Shown piece after piece: positions 11,131 through 20,922 of a stretch of DNA of 64,000 bases. The DNA lies in the NCBI GenBank assembly GCA_965153355.1, contig OZ231127.1:75578001-75642000 (forward strand). Reading direction: 5' to 3'. A program made the translations under genes and the position numbers. Under the pieces are notes generated by a model, which saw only the letters and a list, made by a program, of their open reading frames with translations, made no database searches and had not been told where the DNA came from. Every line of letters starts with the position of its first letter. Position 1 is the first letter of the stretch. This stretch comes from Flaccisagitta enflata. Taxonomy: Eukaryota; Chaetognatha; Sagittoidea; Aphragmophora.

Positions 11131-11465
11131 GAGGAGGCGGCGGCGGCGGCGGTGAAGGAGGAGGAGGAGGAGGAGTCGGCGGCGGAAGCGGTGGCGGCGG
11201 CAGTGGAGGAGGAGGAGGAGGAGGAGGCGGCGGCGGCGGTGGCGGCAGCGATGGAGGAGGAGGAGGAGGAGGCTTTGGCGGAAAAGAAGAAAGCGGTGGC
11301 GGGGGAGGAGAAGGCGGCGGTGGTTGTGGGGGGGGAGGAGGAGGCGGCGGCGGCGGCGGCGGAGGAGGAGGAGAAGAGGTTGAGGAGAGAAGGTGGTGGC
11401 GGAGGAGGAGGAGGAATGAGGAGGCGGTGGTGGTTGAGGAGGAGGAGGCGGAGGTGGGAAAGAAT
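11131..11465. repeat. CGG/AGG trinucleotide tract
   Basis: Compound GGC and GGA repeats, in the opposite orientation to the tract at 8776-9264. The pair could form a very long stem around the HG element. A weaker tail of GGCGG and GGTGG runs to about 11585. Confidence 0.9.
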
Positions 11466-11695
11466 TTTTTTTTCACATTAATGGTAAGGTTGATGTGTAG
11501 CAGCATGGGAGGGGGCAACAGAGCTGGTGAGGACGGCGGTGGCGGGAGGGGGGTGATAACAGTGGAGGCGGAGGCGGCGGTGGCAGGTCCACTGTTATTT
11601 TTGAGTCAAATTTGAGACAGACCACTGGCAGTCAATGGGTGTGATATACATAATAGAAATTTGATTGTAAAACATGCTGTCCTCTTTTTTTATGT

Positions 11696-11854
11696 GCTAC
11701 GCGACTCTACACCCCGCTTTGTCGGTCCGTCGGCCCGTCCGTCGGTCCGTCACACTTTACTTTTTTTTGTTTTAGCCGTCTTTAGCCTCACTACTCCTGC
11801 CCAAATGATCAAGTGACCTCAAGTAGACCCCTGCCCACCCGCACACGGCCTTGT
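11696..11854 (+). mobile_element. HG element, 5' hairpin truncated
   Basis: Starts inside the hairpin (TACGCGACT), then CTCTACACCCCGCTTTGTC and a GGTCCGTCGGCCCGTCCGTC array. The body ends in CCCACCCGCACACGGCCTTGTT. The 3' arm is partly deleted (GCACACGG). Confidence 0.65.
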
Positions 11855-11859
11855 TTTTT

Positions 11860-12218
11860 CAACGAAAAGATTCGCCGTTATTGGTAATTCACTTCTATTC
11901 ATAACTCGCGCCATCTGATAACGCGCGCGTGTTTAAGACTCGCGTGTTTAAAACCCGCGTCTGTTTATAGATCTTGTGCCGGTTTTGTCCTTGACCGAAG
12001 TTGCAAAAACGATGAGATGGCGGAAGTGACATTCTTCCGTCGCCTTCGTGGCTTCTGTTGCGTTGGCGTTGTTGTTTCCGCTATCGTTTCCGTTGTCGTT
12101 GCTACAAAAGTCGTCTCATTGGTTTCGATTTTTCCTCCCACAACTCAAAGAGTTCTATTCAATAATATTTCTTTTACTTAAAAAGGAGGAAAGGTAGAGA
12201 TTTTCTAGCGTTCATTAC
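11860..12218. other. No recognised gene
   Basis: Contains AACCCGCGT/GACTCGCGT fragments and a GTT/CCGTTGTCG-rich stretch at 12055-12110. Nothing is bounded or coding. Confidence 0.4.
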
Positions 12219-12222
12219 TCCC

Positions 12223-12845
12223 CACAGCCGCCCTGAACATGAAGCTAGTTGACCTGAAATGATCGGCACCAACTTGGATGGTTTCAGGACCCTGATGGTA
12301 CATACAACATATATCTAAGAAAAATGAAACCTTTTTAGGGGCGCTTTTTAAGATAATTAAAGAAATCTTACTATTTTATTACATCTCTTATCAAATTTTT
12401 TTGTGATTGAGTTTTTACCCAATTCTAAATATAGATCTGATCTCAGATAGTGGTTTCCGGTTTGTTTGATATGTCACACTATACACTTTTGCAAAAGAAA
12501 TGAAGAGTCAATTTTGTTATTTTAACATTGTTTTACATAAAGATCTGCCCAAAAAAATGATTTTTTATTCATTTTGCAATAATATATAGTGTGACATATC
12601 AAATAACCTAAAAACTATCATCTGAAATCAAATCTGCAGTCAAAATCATTAAGAAAAGTAATTGTAAAGAGTTATTCTTAAAAAAAGGGTAAAATTGTAC
12701 TATTTTTTAAAATATCTTAAAAAGCACTCCTATAAAGATTTCATTTTTTCTAGATATATATTCTGCGCACCCTCAGAGTCATGAAACCACTTACATTGGT
12801 GCCAATCATTTCGGGTCAACTAGCGTCATGCTCTGGGGGGCTGTG
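12223..12845. mobile_element. Foldback element with TCCC target duplication
   Basis: A 623-bp palindrome. The left arm begins CACAGCC and runs through GCTAGTTGACC, GAAATGATCGGCACCAA and ATATATCTA. The right arm is its reverse complement, ending GGCTGTG at 12845. The loop centre is near 12530, flanked by GATATGTCACACTATA and TATAGTGTGACATATC. Direct TCCC repeats flank it at 12219-12222 and 12846-12849. A 4-bp duplication with CAC termini resembles the Chapaev branch of the CACTA/Mirage/Chapaev group. There is no coding capacity. Confidence 0.75.
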
Positions 12846-12997
12846 TCCCTGTATTGACAACCATGGCTGTAAAAAAGATCTACCCCTCCCCTTGCCCCTG
12901 TAAGTAAATGATAGAAACATGCGGAATGCATGCAGGAGGCTCCTTTGTTACAACTCCTGAAAGTCTAGTCAATGCCAAATGCACAATTTTCTCTTAA

Positions 12998-13589
12998 CCA
13001 TGGCCAAAAAAAAATCGTACATAGCTTATTTTTACCATAACTTGCTGCTTTTGAAAAAGTACATAAAATCTATGACCATTCTAAAGAGCTTCAAAAAATC
13101 TTTCATCTGAGTCGTCGAACAAAATTTTAACTTGAAAACTTTAAAAGTTATGTTAATTTGAAAAAAAAGTGTCAAATTGAAATCTGCCAGATATGGCGTT
13201 TTTTAATAACTTGAATTCATGGACTAAAAGTCTTTATTTGATTACCATTTCTAAACGGATTGACTTAAAAAGGTCTGCTTTGCACCATTTTGTAGATAAT
13301 GAGTTGTATTTTCAATTTCCCTTAAATTTTTATTAGTTTCCATTTGTCAGATATGTTTTTTATGCTTTTAAAGACAGAACTAAAAGTACTGAATACCTTC
13401 AATTGACAGATTATGGGGATGCTCACTTCAAACTGTTGCCATTTCTAAACGAATTGAGCTATAACTTTCTGCTTGGTCTAGATTTGAAGAACTTTCGAAG
13501 ATCTTTCAAATTTTTGTATTTTCATTGAGGCTAAGCCGGTCAAAGGCATCAGAAACCGCCATGTACGTTTTTTTTTTTTTTTGCCATGG
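12998..13589. mobile_element. TTAA-flanked inverted-repeat element, copy 1
   Basis: The ends are CCATGGCCAAAAAAAAA and, inverted, TTTTTTTTGCCATGG, immediately flanked by TTAA at 12994-12997 and 13590-13593. Length is 592 bp. The interior has GATCTTTCAAATTT-like and TTTCTAAACGAATTGAGCT-like motifs shared with the element at 59619-60221. TTAA duplication with CC termini is typical of piggyBac. No transposase is present, so this is a non-autonomous copy. Confidence 0.7.
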
Positions 13590-13905
13590 TTAAGTGACCC
13601 TGACTGAATGTTAAAGTGGTAAACGTCAGCTTTGTCATAATGTGCGGAAGCTTAAAACACATCTGCCTTTTCCATATTTTTTGACGAAATCATTCCATCT
13701 TCTTGAATGCGTCTGACAAGCCGTCAGGAACGCTTATCTAGCAGTCTCGGGAAGTCTCTCAAGAACTACCAAGCGTTTCTTTTAAGATGTTGTTGGAGAA
13801 AGTTAACACTCAACACTCATTGAAGAAAGTAAAGGAAACAATAGTCACAAAAGCCTTAGATGGTCAGCGGTAACCGATGCCCCTTGGTAAATATGATTAG
13901 ATACA

Positions 13906-14402
13906 CAGTAGATGTCGTCTAGATTTGGAAATACGGGGGCCCTTGTACCCTAAATACCATTTGTGCAAATGAAATGAAACTGAGTGTGTATAATGCTTAT
14001 ATCCTATAGGGTTGACGATGGGGTATGGCAGAAAATTCTCATAAATACATTAAATCAAATTCGCTCCAACTAAACAGCCGCTGAAGTTGGTCTAGCGGTT
14101 AATTCACTTGACTTCAGAATCATAATAATCAGTTTATTTAAAGGTTCCAGGTTTGAATCCTGTGTTGGTTTTGCAAATCAAGCAAAATGGATGAAGCTGA
14201 AATTCTGCAAAATAAGTGATTGATCCTATAATTTTACACCCAATATTTTTTTCCTAAGGTAAGCCGTAGGGGGATGCCACACCCCGTCGTCAACCCCTTA
14301 GGGTCTGTACATTACACCAGCATAATATCAGTCCCTTCACCGTACTGATAGTCAGGTTATGCGCTCCCCCGTATTTCCAAGTCTCGACAACATCTACTGT
14401 AT
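13906..14402. mobile_element. Foldback element with tRNA-like loop
   Basis: The left arm (ACAGTAGATGTCGTCTAGA, TTGGAAATACGGGGGC, then GGGTTGACGATGGGGT) is mirrored by the right arm (ACCCCGTCGTCAACCCC, GCCCCCGTATTTCCAA, then ACATCTACTGT). Arms are roughly 130-150 bp. The loop (about 14045-14250) holds the tRNA-like segment described separately. Exact termini and target duplication are uncertain. Confidence 0.65.
14087..14178 (+). other. tRNA-like / SINE-head sequence with A and B boxes
   Basis: TGGTCTAGCGGTTAA fits a pol III A box (tRNA D-arm). About 50 bases later GGTTTGAATCC fits a B box, inside a CAGG-loop-CCTG T-arm. A possible anticodon arm lies around GACTTCAGAATC. The acceptor ends (CTGAAGT and GTTGGTT) do not pair, and the variable region is long, so this is not a functional tRNA. 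A tRNA-derived SINE relic is more likely. A related fragment occurs at 48258-48325 on the minus strand. Confidence 0.5.
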
Positions 14403-14845
14403 GTGAAAAGGGGTAACGGCACAGCGGCATAGGCATGAAAAGCATCGGTCATCAACCCTTTTGGGGACACTGCCCAAAAGCATAAGAAGAGGAAAAAAGA
14501 GAAGAGAAACGAAGAGAAAAGGAGTGAAGTGAAAAGAGAAAAAAGAAAAAATGGACAATTCCAGAACGCGCTTTCTTACGAGAGAGAGAGAGAGAGAGAT
14601 CTTCATGATGAAATTTGGATCGAGATCTCGAAGGGATTTGTCACTTTGGCACTGTGTTATTTATGCATATTTCGTACATGTGATAATGGTTTTGATTTGA
14701 GCCACTTGAAAATTTGGCTTCCCATCGATCCATTGAAAGTTCAAGCCGATGTGCGACCAGCAAAAAACAAACTTCTCTAACCAGAAGAGACTTTTCAACA
14801 GAAACCCAGCCGAACACTATTAATTGCTTGGAGAAATCGGTTTTT

Positions 14846-15046
14846 AGTCGCTAAGCGACACTTTAAGCGGGGGTTCCCCTTTGGTTGGTTGGTCAGTTTT
14901 TAACGCGAAATATCGGATGAATCGACTGAAAAAGTTATTTCTGAGCACCACAACTCCTGCCTAGCCACACAACCGGCCCCTCCTGCCAAATACTGCCCCT
15001 GCCCACCCGCCAGCTATTACTGATTGGCTGTGTATCCGCCCTTGTT
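14846..15046 (+). mobile_element. HG element, AGTCGCT variant
   Basis: The 5' hairpin AGTCGCTAAGCGACA is followed by a short GGTTGGTTGGTC array, the ACTCCTGCC body and CCTGCCCACCCGCCAGC. The end is GCTGTGTATCCGCCCTTGTT. Here both stem halves differ from the common form (GTCGCT with AGCGAC), but the 3' arm no longer matches. Flanking T runs are present. Confidence 0.65.
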
Positions 15047-15127
15047 AATTCTATATGAGGGCAGGTTGATAAGTATGCAAGCTTGTGATTTGGTATATGC
15101 AGTTCAAAAAGTGCCATCTGCTCGAAT

Positions 15128-15592
15128 GCTTTTGGTGCATTTGGTGCATTTGGTGCATTTGGTGCATCTGGTGCATTTGGTGATTTGGTGCATTGGGTGC
15201 ATCGGGTGTATTTGGTGCATTTGGTGCATTTGGTGCATTTGGTGCATTTGGTGCATTTGGTGATTTGGTGATTTGGTGCATTTCGTGCATTTGGTGCATT
15301 TGGTGTTTTTGGTGCATTTGGTGCATTTGGTGCATTTGGTGCATTTGGTGCATTTGGTGCTTTTGGTGCATTTGGTGCATTTGATGCATTTGATGCATTT
15401 GGTGCTTTTGGTGCATTTGGTGCATTTGGTGCATTTGGTGCATTTGGTGCATTTGGTGCATTTGGTGCTTTTGGTGCATTTGGTGCTTTTGGTGCATTTT
15501 GTGCATTTGGTGCACTTGGTGCATTTGGTTCTTTTGGTGCATTTTGTGCCTTTTGTGCATTTTGTGCATTTGGTGCATTCGGTACATTCTAG
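15128..15592. repeat. 9-bp GGTGCATTT satellite
   Basis: About 50 units, with variants GGTGCTTTT and GGTGATTTG. Because 9 is a multiple of three, all frames stay open and read as MHQ or CIW/VHL repeats. I do not consider these genes. Confidence 0.95.
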
Positions 15593-15599
15593 TCGACAA

Positions 15600-16100
15600 G
15601 CTCTCTAGAGGGTGCACATGCGTGAGATGTGCATACAGTACTATCCGTATGGTTTTCTCACATGATAGTGGGCAACCATTCGGGAGATTTGGTTATGCCG
15701 TACCATTGGTGATGTTTTTTCTTCAATAAAAGAAGATGGTGCATGCGGTACCATTTGTGTGGTTTTCTTGTATGCTTATGGGTGTGCATACATGAAATTT
15801 GGTGCGTGCCAATCTTTGCTTTGTCAGCACAAAAAGTGTCCTCTTTTTCTTACTTCATGTTGGAGCCATAAACTCGGTTCACAATTGCAAAAGAACTCCC
15901 ACAGGAAGAAGGACGGTCATCAGTTCTTTTTCGAAAATAAGGAATGATAGCAGACACAAGCATAACACTCCATTGACAATTTCCGAATCATAGAACAAAA
16001 TAGTACAAAGCATGGTTTCCACGCAATTACAGGCAAACTCAATAAGGAATTTTAGTCAATGTACTTTTAAAAGAGCTTTGAAAATTCATTATCTTTTGCC
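15600..16100. other. No gene recognised; weak decayed repeats
   Basis: Loose repeats of GTGCATAC.GTACCAT and TGGTTTTCT continue downstream of the 9-bp array (15606-15800), as if it were an older, more diverged part. The rest shows nothing definable. Confidence 0.4.
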
Positions 16101-16112
16101 TTTTTACATTTT

Positions 16113-16245
16113 CTTCATCGTTATCGTTGTTGCCATCGTCATCGTCATCGTTGCCATCGTCGTCGTCGACACCGTCTTCAACTTCGTCGTCGGCGTCGCC
16201 GTCATGATCGTCTTCATTGTCGAACCTGTCGTTGTCGTTTGGGTC
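16113..16245. repeat. CATCGT/CGTCGT trinucleotide tract
   Basis: Imperfect ATCGTC and GTCGTC repeats. The plus-strand frame encodes a Val/Ile run and the minus strand an Asp/Asn run. Both are repeat artefacts. Confidence 0.85.
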
Positions 16246-16388
16246 CTCATCTTTAGCCACGGGTATCATTGGAATTTTTTTCTCCGGTTTTTGACGCTTA
16301 CTGTCATGGGTTTGGCTTCATTTTTCCCTTTTCCCATATTTTCTTGCCTTTTTGTTTTCTTGAGCAGTGGCCCGGGACCTCAACCATT

Positions 16389-16785
16389 ACACACCCCGTT
16401 TCTTAGGACTTGGGGATGCTTTTTAAATAACCTCTGTTTTTCCTTCAGATTTGCATAGTAGTGAGGTAGTAGAAGCCTTAAAAATTGAAAATCAAATATT
16501 CTGTAGAGAGATTTTTGATTAAAACACGTTTTTTACCTTCATGAGGTACAGGTCATTGAATTTTTCTTTTTTTTTGACAATCAACTTTGTTTTGCTTGTA
16601 ACTTTTGAACGAATAAAGCTAGAAATGCCAGATTGGTCCCATTTTAAAAAACTTTTCAAGATCTTTCTAACCGTCACCAATTTTTTGTAAATCCGTTAAA
16701 AAATGGATGAGTTATGATTGATCAAACAAAAGCAATATCATTAGGACTTTGAATGATTTTCTTATCATGTTTTCTTTTGTTTGAT
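16389..16785 (+). repeat. Outer inverted-repeat arm, left
   Basis: This segment starts ACACCCCGTTTCTTAGGACT and ends TTTCTTTTGTTTGAT. It is the reverse complement of 20923-21320 at high identity. It contains GATCTTTCTAACCGTCACC and ATCCGTTAAAAAATGGAT. Weaker inverted similarity continues through C-rich DNA to about 17030, matching 20725-20920. A 4-kb interior of SL and HG elements lies between the arms. Confidence 0.75.
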
Positions 16786-16954
16786 CCTAACCTCTTGCTC
16801 CCCCCCAAGCATCCCCCCTAGCCCACACTTTCTTGCTCCCGGTCCTCACACTTCCCTACCCCACCTCCCACACTACCCTACCCACCCATCACACACTACT
16901 CCTGCCTCTAGACTCAGACCCCAGCAGTGGGGATTGAAATTCAGCCTCACAGCA

Positions 16955-17115
16955 AAATAACGCTGAATACATGGCTACACCCTGTTGCATGCATTTGAGC
17001 AAGGGTTGTATTTGGGCAGGAGCAGTGAGACCAAAGTCCACAAAAAATGAAAAAGATCTAATGTGCGAACAGACCAATTGACCAACCAACTGATAAAGAA
17101 AGTGGTGTAGAGTAA
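16955..17115 (-). mobile_element. HG element, diverged
   Basis: Minus-strand order: TACACCAC, a TTGGTTGGTCAATTGGTCTG array, the CTGCTCCTGCCC body, and a TTGCTC..GCATGC arm region ending GGTGTAGCCATGTATTC. Its mirror partner is the HG 3' part at 20712-20790, so both belong to the large inverted repeat. Confidence 0.5.
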
Positions 17116-17119
17116 AAAC

Positions 17120-17365
17120 AGGCCAGATGCAGGGCTTAATTCCTGGCCTTGAAACTCAAAATACAAATCAATATCAACTTCAAGGCCCAAATCCCTTCCT
17201 CAACGCCCAAATCCCATCCTTGAGGCCCAAATCCCATCCTACAGGTTTAAATATCAGTCTCAAAGCCCAAATATCAGCTTCCAAGCCCAAATCCCAACCT
17301 TTCAGCCCAGCCCCATAGCCCAAATTCCAGCCTTGAGATCCAAATCCGGCCAAAAGGCCCAAATC
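17120..17365. repeat. GGCCCAAATCCCAGCCT satellite
   Basis: Imperfect repeats of about 20 bp related to those at 17960-18230, 18690-18890, 35630-35830, 55085-55440 and 57725-57955. This motif family is the usual cargo of SL elements. Confidence 0.8.
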
Positions 17366-17516
17366 TCAAATTCCAATTGCTGGATGGAGAAGGAGAAAAT
17401 TTCCCACACATCGTCTTTGGATCGGAGTGTGAATTGGGAAACCTTTATAACTCATAAATTACTGGGCAAAAAGTTTTAGAATTTTCAGTAAATAATGCTA
17501 ACATGTGACAATTTTT

Positions 17517-17654
17517 AGTCGCGGACATGCAACTCTAGAACTTGCCGTGTTGGTATGTCGGTACATAGGAAATATTTCTAAATTGCAAGTGGTTTTTGCT
17601 TTACGGCTCCTGCCCAACCATCCGCGACTGGATTGCTGTGTATCCGGCCTTGTT
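17517..17654 (+). mobile_element. HG element, AGTCGCGGACA subfamily
   Basis: The hairpin outer arm AGTCGCGGA is intact, but the inner arm has decayed (ATGCAACT). The 3' arm TCCGCGACT still matches the outer arm. It is followed by TTGCTGTGTATCCGGCCTTGTT. The GTC array is short here. A T run precedes it. Confidence 0.75.
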
Positions 17655-17826
17655 GTATGCCAAAGCTCAGATCAGAGAATTGAATAGGTAGGAGAAATGA
17701 TAACATTGAGAGAACATCAGGTATCACTGACCATGTAATGCTTTACTGACATTTTTTGGGGGGCAATGGCCCCAGTGGAGCAGATGATATAAGATTCCAC
17801 ACAAGGCAATTTTTCCAGTCATTTTT

Positions 17827-18432
17827 GGGCAGCGGCCCCGAAGGGGACGAAGTCCTGTAGAACACAGGGGGAATCTGTCCGTCCGTCCGTACGTATGTAC
17901 GTCCGTCCGTCCCCCCCTGCCCCATCCTCAGGGCTTCGTCTCCTTCGGGGCCCTTCTGACCCTAATTCTGCCAAATAGCCCAAATCTAAGCAATATGGCC
18001 CAAATTTAAGCAAAATGACCCAAATCCAAGCATATTGGCCCAAATCCAAGCAAAATGGCCCAAATCTTGCCAGAAAACCCTAATTCTGGCCTGAGGTCCA
18101 TCATTTTGGCCTCCAATACCTAGATTCTGACCAGATTTGGGCCATTTGCTTGGATTTGGGCCATGTGGATTTAGTCATTTTGATTTGGGCCATATTGCTG
18201 GATTTGGGCTATTTGGCAGAGTTAGGGTCAGCCCTGAAGAGACGAGGTCCTGAGGATGGGGCAGGGGGGGACGAACGGACGGACGGACAGACGGACGGAC
18301 GGACGGACGGACAGATTCCCCCTGTGTTCTACAGGACTTCCTCCCCTTTGGGGCCGCTGCCCTGCTCCCTCTCAAATTAAATCACATACTACTCAAGCAG
18401 GGCACGGATACTGCTGACCACTTACCGCCTTT
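17827..18432 (+). mobile_element. SL element B, long palindrome
   Basis: Short end GGGCAGCGGCCCCGAAGGGG plus the CCTGTAGAACACAGG hairpin and a GTCCGTCCGTACG array. The long end (18300-18432) carries the inverted set plus AAGCAGGGCACGGATACTGC. The CCCAAATCTAAGCAAAATGG satellite between them is itself inverted about a centre near 18092. The whole element can therefore fold into a hairpin with arms of about 270 bp. Confidence 0.75.
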
Positions 18433-18603
18433 TAGCTGCTAGCTGCTGCTATTAGTTGTGTGCACGTGACTCTATAACCCACTTCAGTCCGGCTATTGGT
18501 TGGTCCCTCAGTTGGTTGGTTGGTCGGAAACACTTTTGCTTTTTTGGCGTTACGGGTGTTTTTTGCATTACTGCTGCTGCCAAAATGCTTGGTTAGCCTT
18601 TTT

Positions 18604-19740
18604 GGGCAGTTGCCCCAAAGGGCTGATGTCCTGTAGGACACAGGGGTGAATTTCCTTATGTCTGTCCATCCGTACATCCCCCCCCGCCACTCAGGCCCAA
18701 ATCTGGCTCTTTCAGGCCTGAAATTAGTCCTATGAGGCCCAAATCAACTCTCTCAGACCTAAAATTACCTCTATTTGGTCCAAAAATGGCTTTCTTAGAT
18801 CCAAAATCAGCCTCCTTAGGCCAAAAATCAACCCTCTTCAGCCCAAAATCAGCCCTCTTAGACCAATAATCAACCCTTTCAGGCCTTTCTGGCTTCTCTG
18901 GCCTCTATGGTCTCCCAATCACTCTGCTTTCAAAAAGAATCTGAGTGAAAATCACATAACTGTGGGTTTCTCTACATTTTTGTGTAGTGTTGGGGTGTGG
19001 TAACATGTACCTAGCCAAAATAAAATCATTCACCGAGCGCTTTTTGAGTAATCTTCAAAATGGAAAAAAATAAGACCCATTTTCAATGAAGATTCTGCTG
19101 GGTTGTATTAACCTATTTTTTGACTCCATATTGGTAATCTACGCAAAATTCCCTTTCATTTGATAGGTCGCACTCTATACTTTTGTAAAAAATCAAAATT
19201 TTCAATTTTTGAGTCACCGTTACAAAAAAGTAACGGTGGCTCAAAAAATGAAAACTTTATTTCAAAATTAAACCATATAGTGTGACCTATCAAATGAAAG
19301 GGAATTTTGCATAGATTAACAGTATGTAGTCAAGTAATAGATCAATACAAGTCAGTAGAATCTTCACTGAAAATGGGTCTAATTTTTTTTCATTTTGAAG
19401 ATTACTCAAAAAGCGCTCGGTGAATCATTTTATTTTGGCCAGTTACATGTTATCACACCCCAACACTACACAAAAATGCAGAGAAACCCACAGTTATGTG
19501 ATTTTTCACTCAGATTTTTTTTGAAAGCACAGTGCAATCCTCTCAGGCCAGAAACATGCCCTATGAGGCCTCAAACTTACCCTTTCCAGCCTAATGGGCG
19601 TAATGAAATTCACCCTTGTGTCCTGCAGAACATCAGCCCTTTAAGGCTGCTGCCCTACTCTTACTACACTTCTTCAGCTAATCACTCCAAGCAGGGCATC
19701 GGGTACCACTGACCATGTGCAATCCTTGGATGACTTACTT
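18604..19740 (+). mobile_element. SL element C, with nested foldback
   Basis: Short end GGGCAGTTGCCCC plus the CCTGTAGGACACAGG hairpin, then a GGCCCAAATC satellite at 18690-18890. The long end (19600-19740) has CCTGTGTCC-type blocks, GCAGGGCATCGGGTACC and CAATCCTTGGATGACTTA. The 615-bp foldback at 18920-19534 is inserted between them. The 5' flank of this element and its 3' flank join into one HG copy. Confidence 0.75.
18920..19534. mobile_element. Foldback element with CAAT target duplication
   Basis: A near-perfect 615-bp palindrome. The arms begin CACTCTGCTTTCAAAAA (left) and, inverted, CACTGTGCTTTCAAAAA (right). Direct CAAT repeats flank it at 18916-18919 and 19535-19538. The centre near 19225 is CACCGTTACAAAAAAGTAACGG. 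Inner motifs (TTTGATAGGTCGCACT, mirrored) relate it to 12223-12845 and 62020-62470. CACTGTG termini with a 4-bp duplication fit Chapaev-type non-autonomous elements. Confidence 0.8.
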
Positions 19741-19799
19741 ATCACTGCCCCTGCCCACCCGCACGCAACTTTGGTAGCCATGTATCCAGCCTTGTTTCG

Positions 19800-20560
19800 T
19801 TTTCAACATCCCCCCATCCCTAAATCAGGCCTCCCAGACCCAAAATCAGGCCTCCAAGACCCCAAATCATGCCTTCTAGACCCCAAATCTAGTCTTAAAG
19901 ACCCCATATCAGGCCACCCACACCCCAAATCAGGCCTTCTAGACCCCAAATCTAGTCTCCCAGACCCCAAATTTGGTCTCCCAAACCCCAAATCAGGCCT
20001 TCCAGACCCCAAAGCAGGCCTCCCAGACCCCAAATCAGGCCTTCCAGACCCCAAATCTTGTCTCCCAGACCCTAAATTAGGCCTCCCAGACCCCAAATCT
20101 AGTTTCCCAGACCCCAAATCCAGCCTCCCAGACCCCTAATCAGGCCTCTCAGACCCAAATCAGGCCTCCCAAACCTGAATTCTGGTCTTCCAGGCCCCAA
20201 ATCAGGCCTCCCAAACCCCAAATCAGGCCTTCCGGACCGCAAATCAAACCTCACTTAGCTCATCTAGCCAATTCAATCTAACTGTACAAGACCAAATCAG
20301 GCCTCTTACACCCCAAATAAGCACTTCCAGACCCCAAATCAGGCCCTCCACACCCCAAATCTAGTCTCCCAGACCCCAAATCCAGCCTCCCAGACCCCTA
20401 ATCAGGCCTCTCAGACCCAAATCAGGCCTCCCAAACCTAAATTCTGGTCTTCCAGGCCCCAAATCAGGCCTCCCAAACCCCAAATCAGGCCCTCCAGACC
20501 TCAAATCAAACCTCACTTAGCTCATCTAGCCAATCCAATCTAACTGTACAAATTTCAAGC
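19800..20560. repeat. CCAGACCCCAAATCAGGCCT satellite
   Basis: Roughly 20-bp units, with a segmental duplication of about 260 bp. The block from CTAGTTTCCCAGACCCC to CCAATTCAATCTAACTGTAC (about 20098-20289) is repeated at about 20359-20549. The plus-strand frame reads DPKSGLPDPKSGL repeats and the minus strand GSGRPDLG repeats, so coding is unlikely. Confidence 0.9.
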
Positions 20561-20711
20561 TTTGAGACCCTCCTAAAAAATTGCCCTGTGTGGAATCATA
20601 GGTCATCTGCCCCTCCATCGCCGCTGCCCCATTACCTCAGCATTACAAAATTAAATGAAGTCAATGGGGCATCGGGTACAGCTAACCATAATGACGCTTG
20701 AGCGACCTGTT

Positions 20712-20790
20712 CTCCCTTATCCCCTCCTGCCAAAATACAACCTCTGCCCAACCGCACATGACAGAGGTAGCCATGTATTTCAATCTTCAC
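20712..20790 (+). mobile_element. HG element 3' fragment
   Basis: CCTCCTGCCAAAATACAACC, then CTGCCCAACCGCACATGACA and GGTAGCCATGTATTTC. This matches the HG 3' region but lacks the CTTGTT end. It is mirrored by 16955-17030. Confidence 0.5.
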
Positions 20791-20922
20791 TGCTGGGGCC
20801 TGAGCCCACAGGCCCGATCGGGGGAAGCTACGGACAGGGGGGTAGACAAGCATGGGGGGTGAGGAGGAAGCGTGGGGTAGGGGGATATGGCGGGGGGGGG
20901 GGAGCATGAGCATGCATCAAAA

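Larger units (their letters stand above)
13857..14476 (-). mobile_element. Eroded SL element around a foldback
   Basis: GGTCAGCGGTAACCGATGCCC at 13861-13881 resembles the outer long-end motif. GGGGACACTGCCCAAAAG at 14463-14480 resembles the reversed short end. Between them lies the foldback at 13906-14402. The hairpin-bearing inner halves of the ends are missing, so this is a weak call. Confidence 0.35.
18454..19797 (+). mobile_element. HG element split by SL element C
   Basis: The 5' half (18454-18596) has the hairpin AGTTGTGTGCACGTGACT, CTCTATAACCC, a GGTTGGTTGGTCGG array and the ACTGCTGCTGCC body, stopping at GGTTAGCC. The 3' half (19741-19797) resumes at TCACTGCCCCTGCCCACC, with the arm GCACGCAACT and the terminus CCAGCCTTGTT. 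The copy at 22294-22523 shows this junction uninterrupted. SL element C therefore inserted into a pre-existing HG copy. Confidence 0.75.
17758..20711 (+). mobile_element. SL element G (outer), host to elements B and C
   Basis: The short end GGGCAATGGCCCCAGTGG is followed by GATATAAGATTCCACACAAGG and CAATTTTT. The reverse-complement set lies at 20578-20711: AAAATTGCCCTGTGTGG, then GGTCATCTGCC, CCGCTGCCCC, and GGGCATCGGGTACAGCTAACC, ending CCTGTT. This subtype replaces the CCTGTAGAACACAGG hairpin with a GATTCCACAC block. Its interior contains SL elements B and C and a long GACCCCAAATCAGGCCTCC satellite. Confidence 0.6.

Noticed and set aside
14087-14178. Functional tRNA gene
   Set aside because: A and B boxes are good but the acceptor stem does not pair and the anticodon arm is poor.
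15051-15617. 188-codon His/Gln/Met-rich frame as a histidine-rich protein
   Set aside because: It is a direct readout of the 9-bp satellite; all frames are open on both strands.
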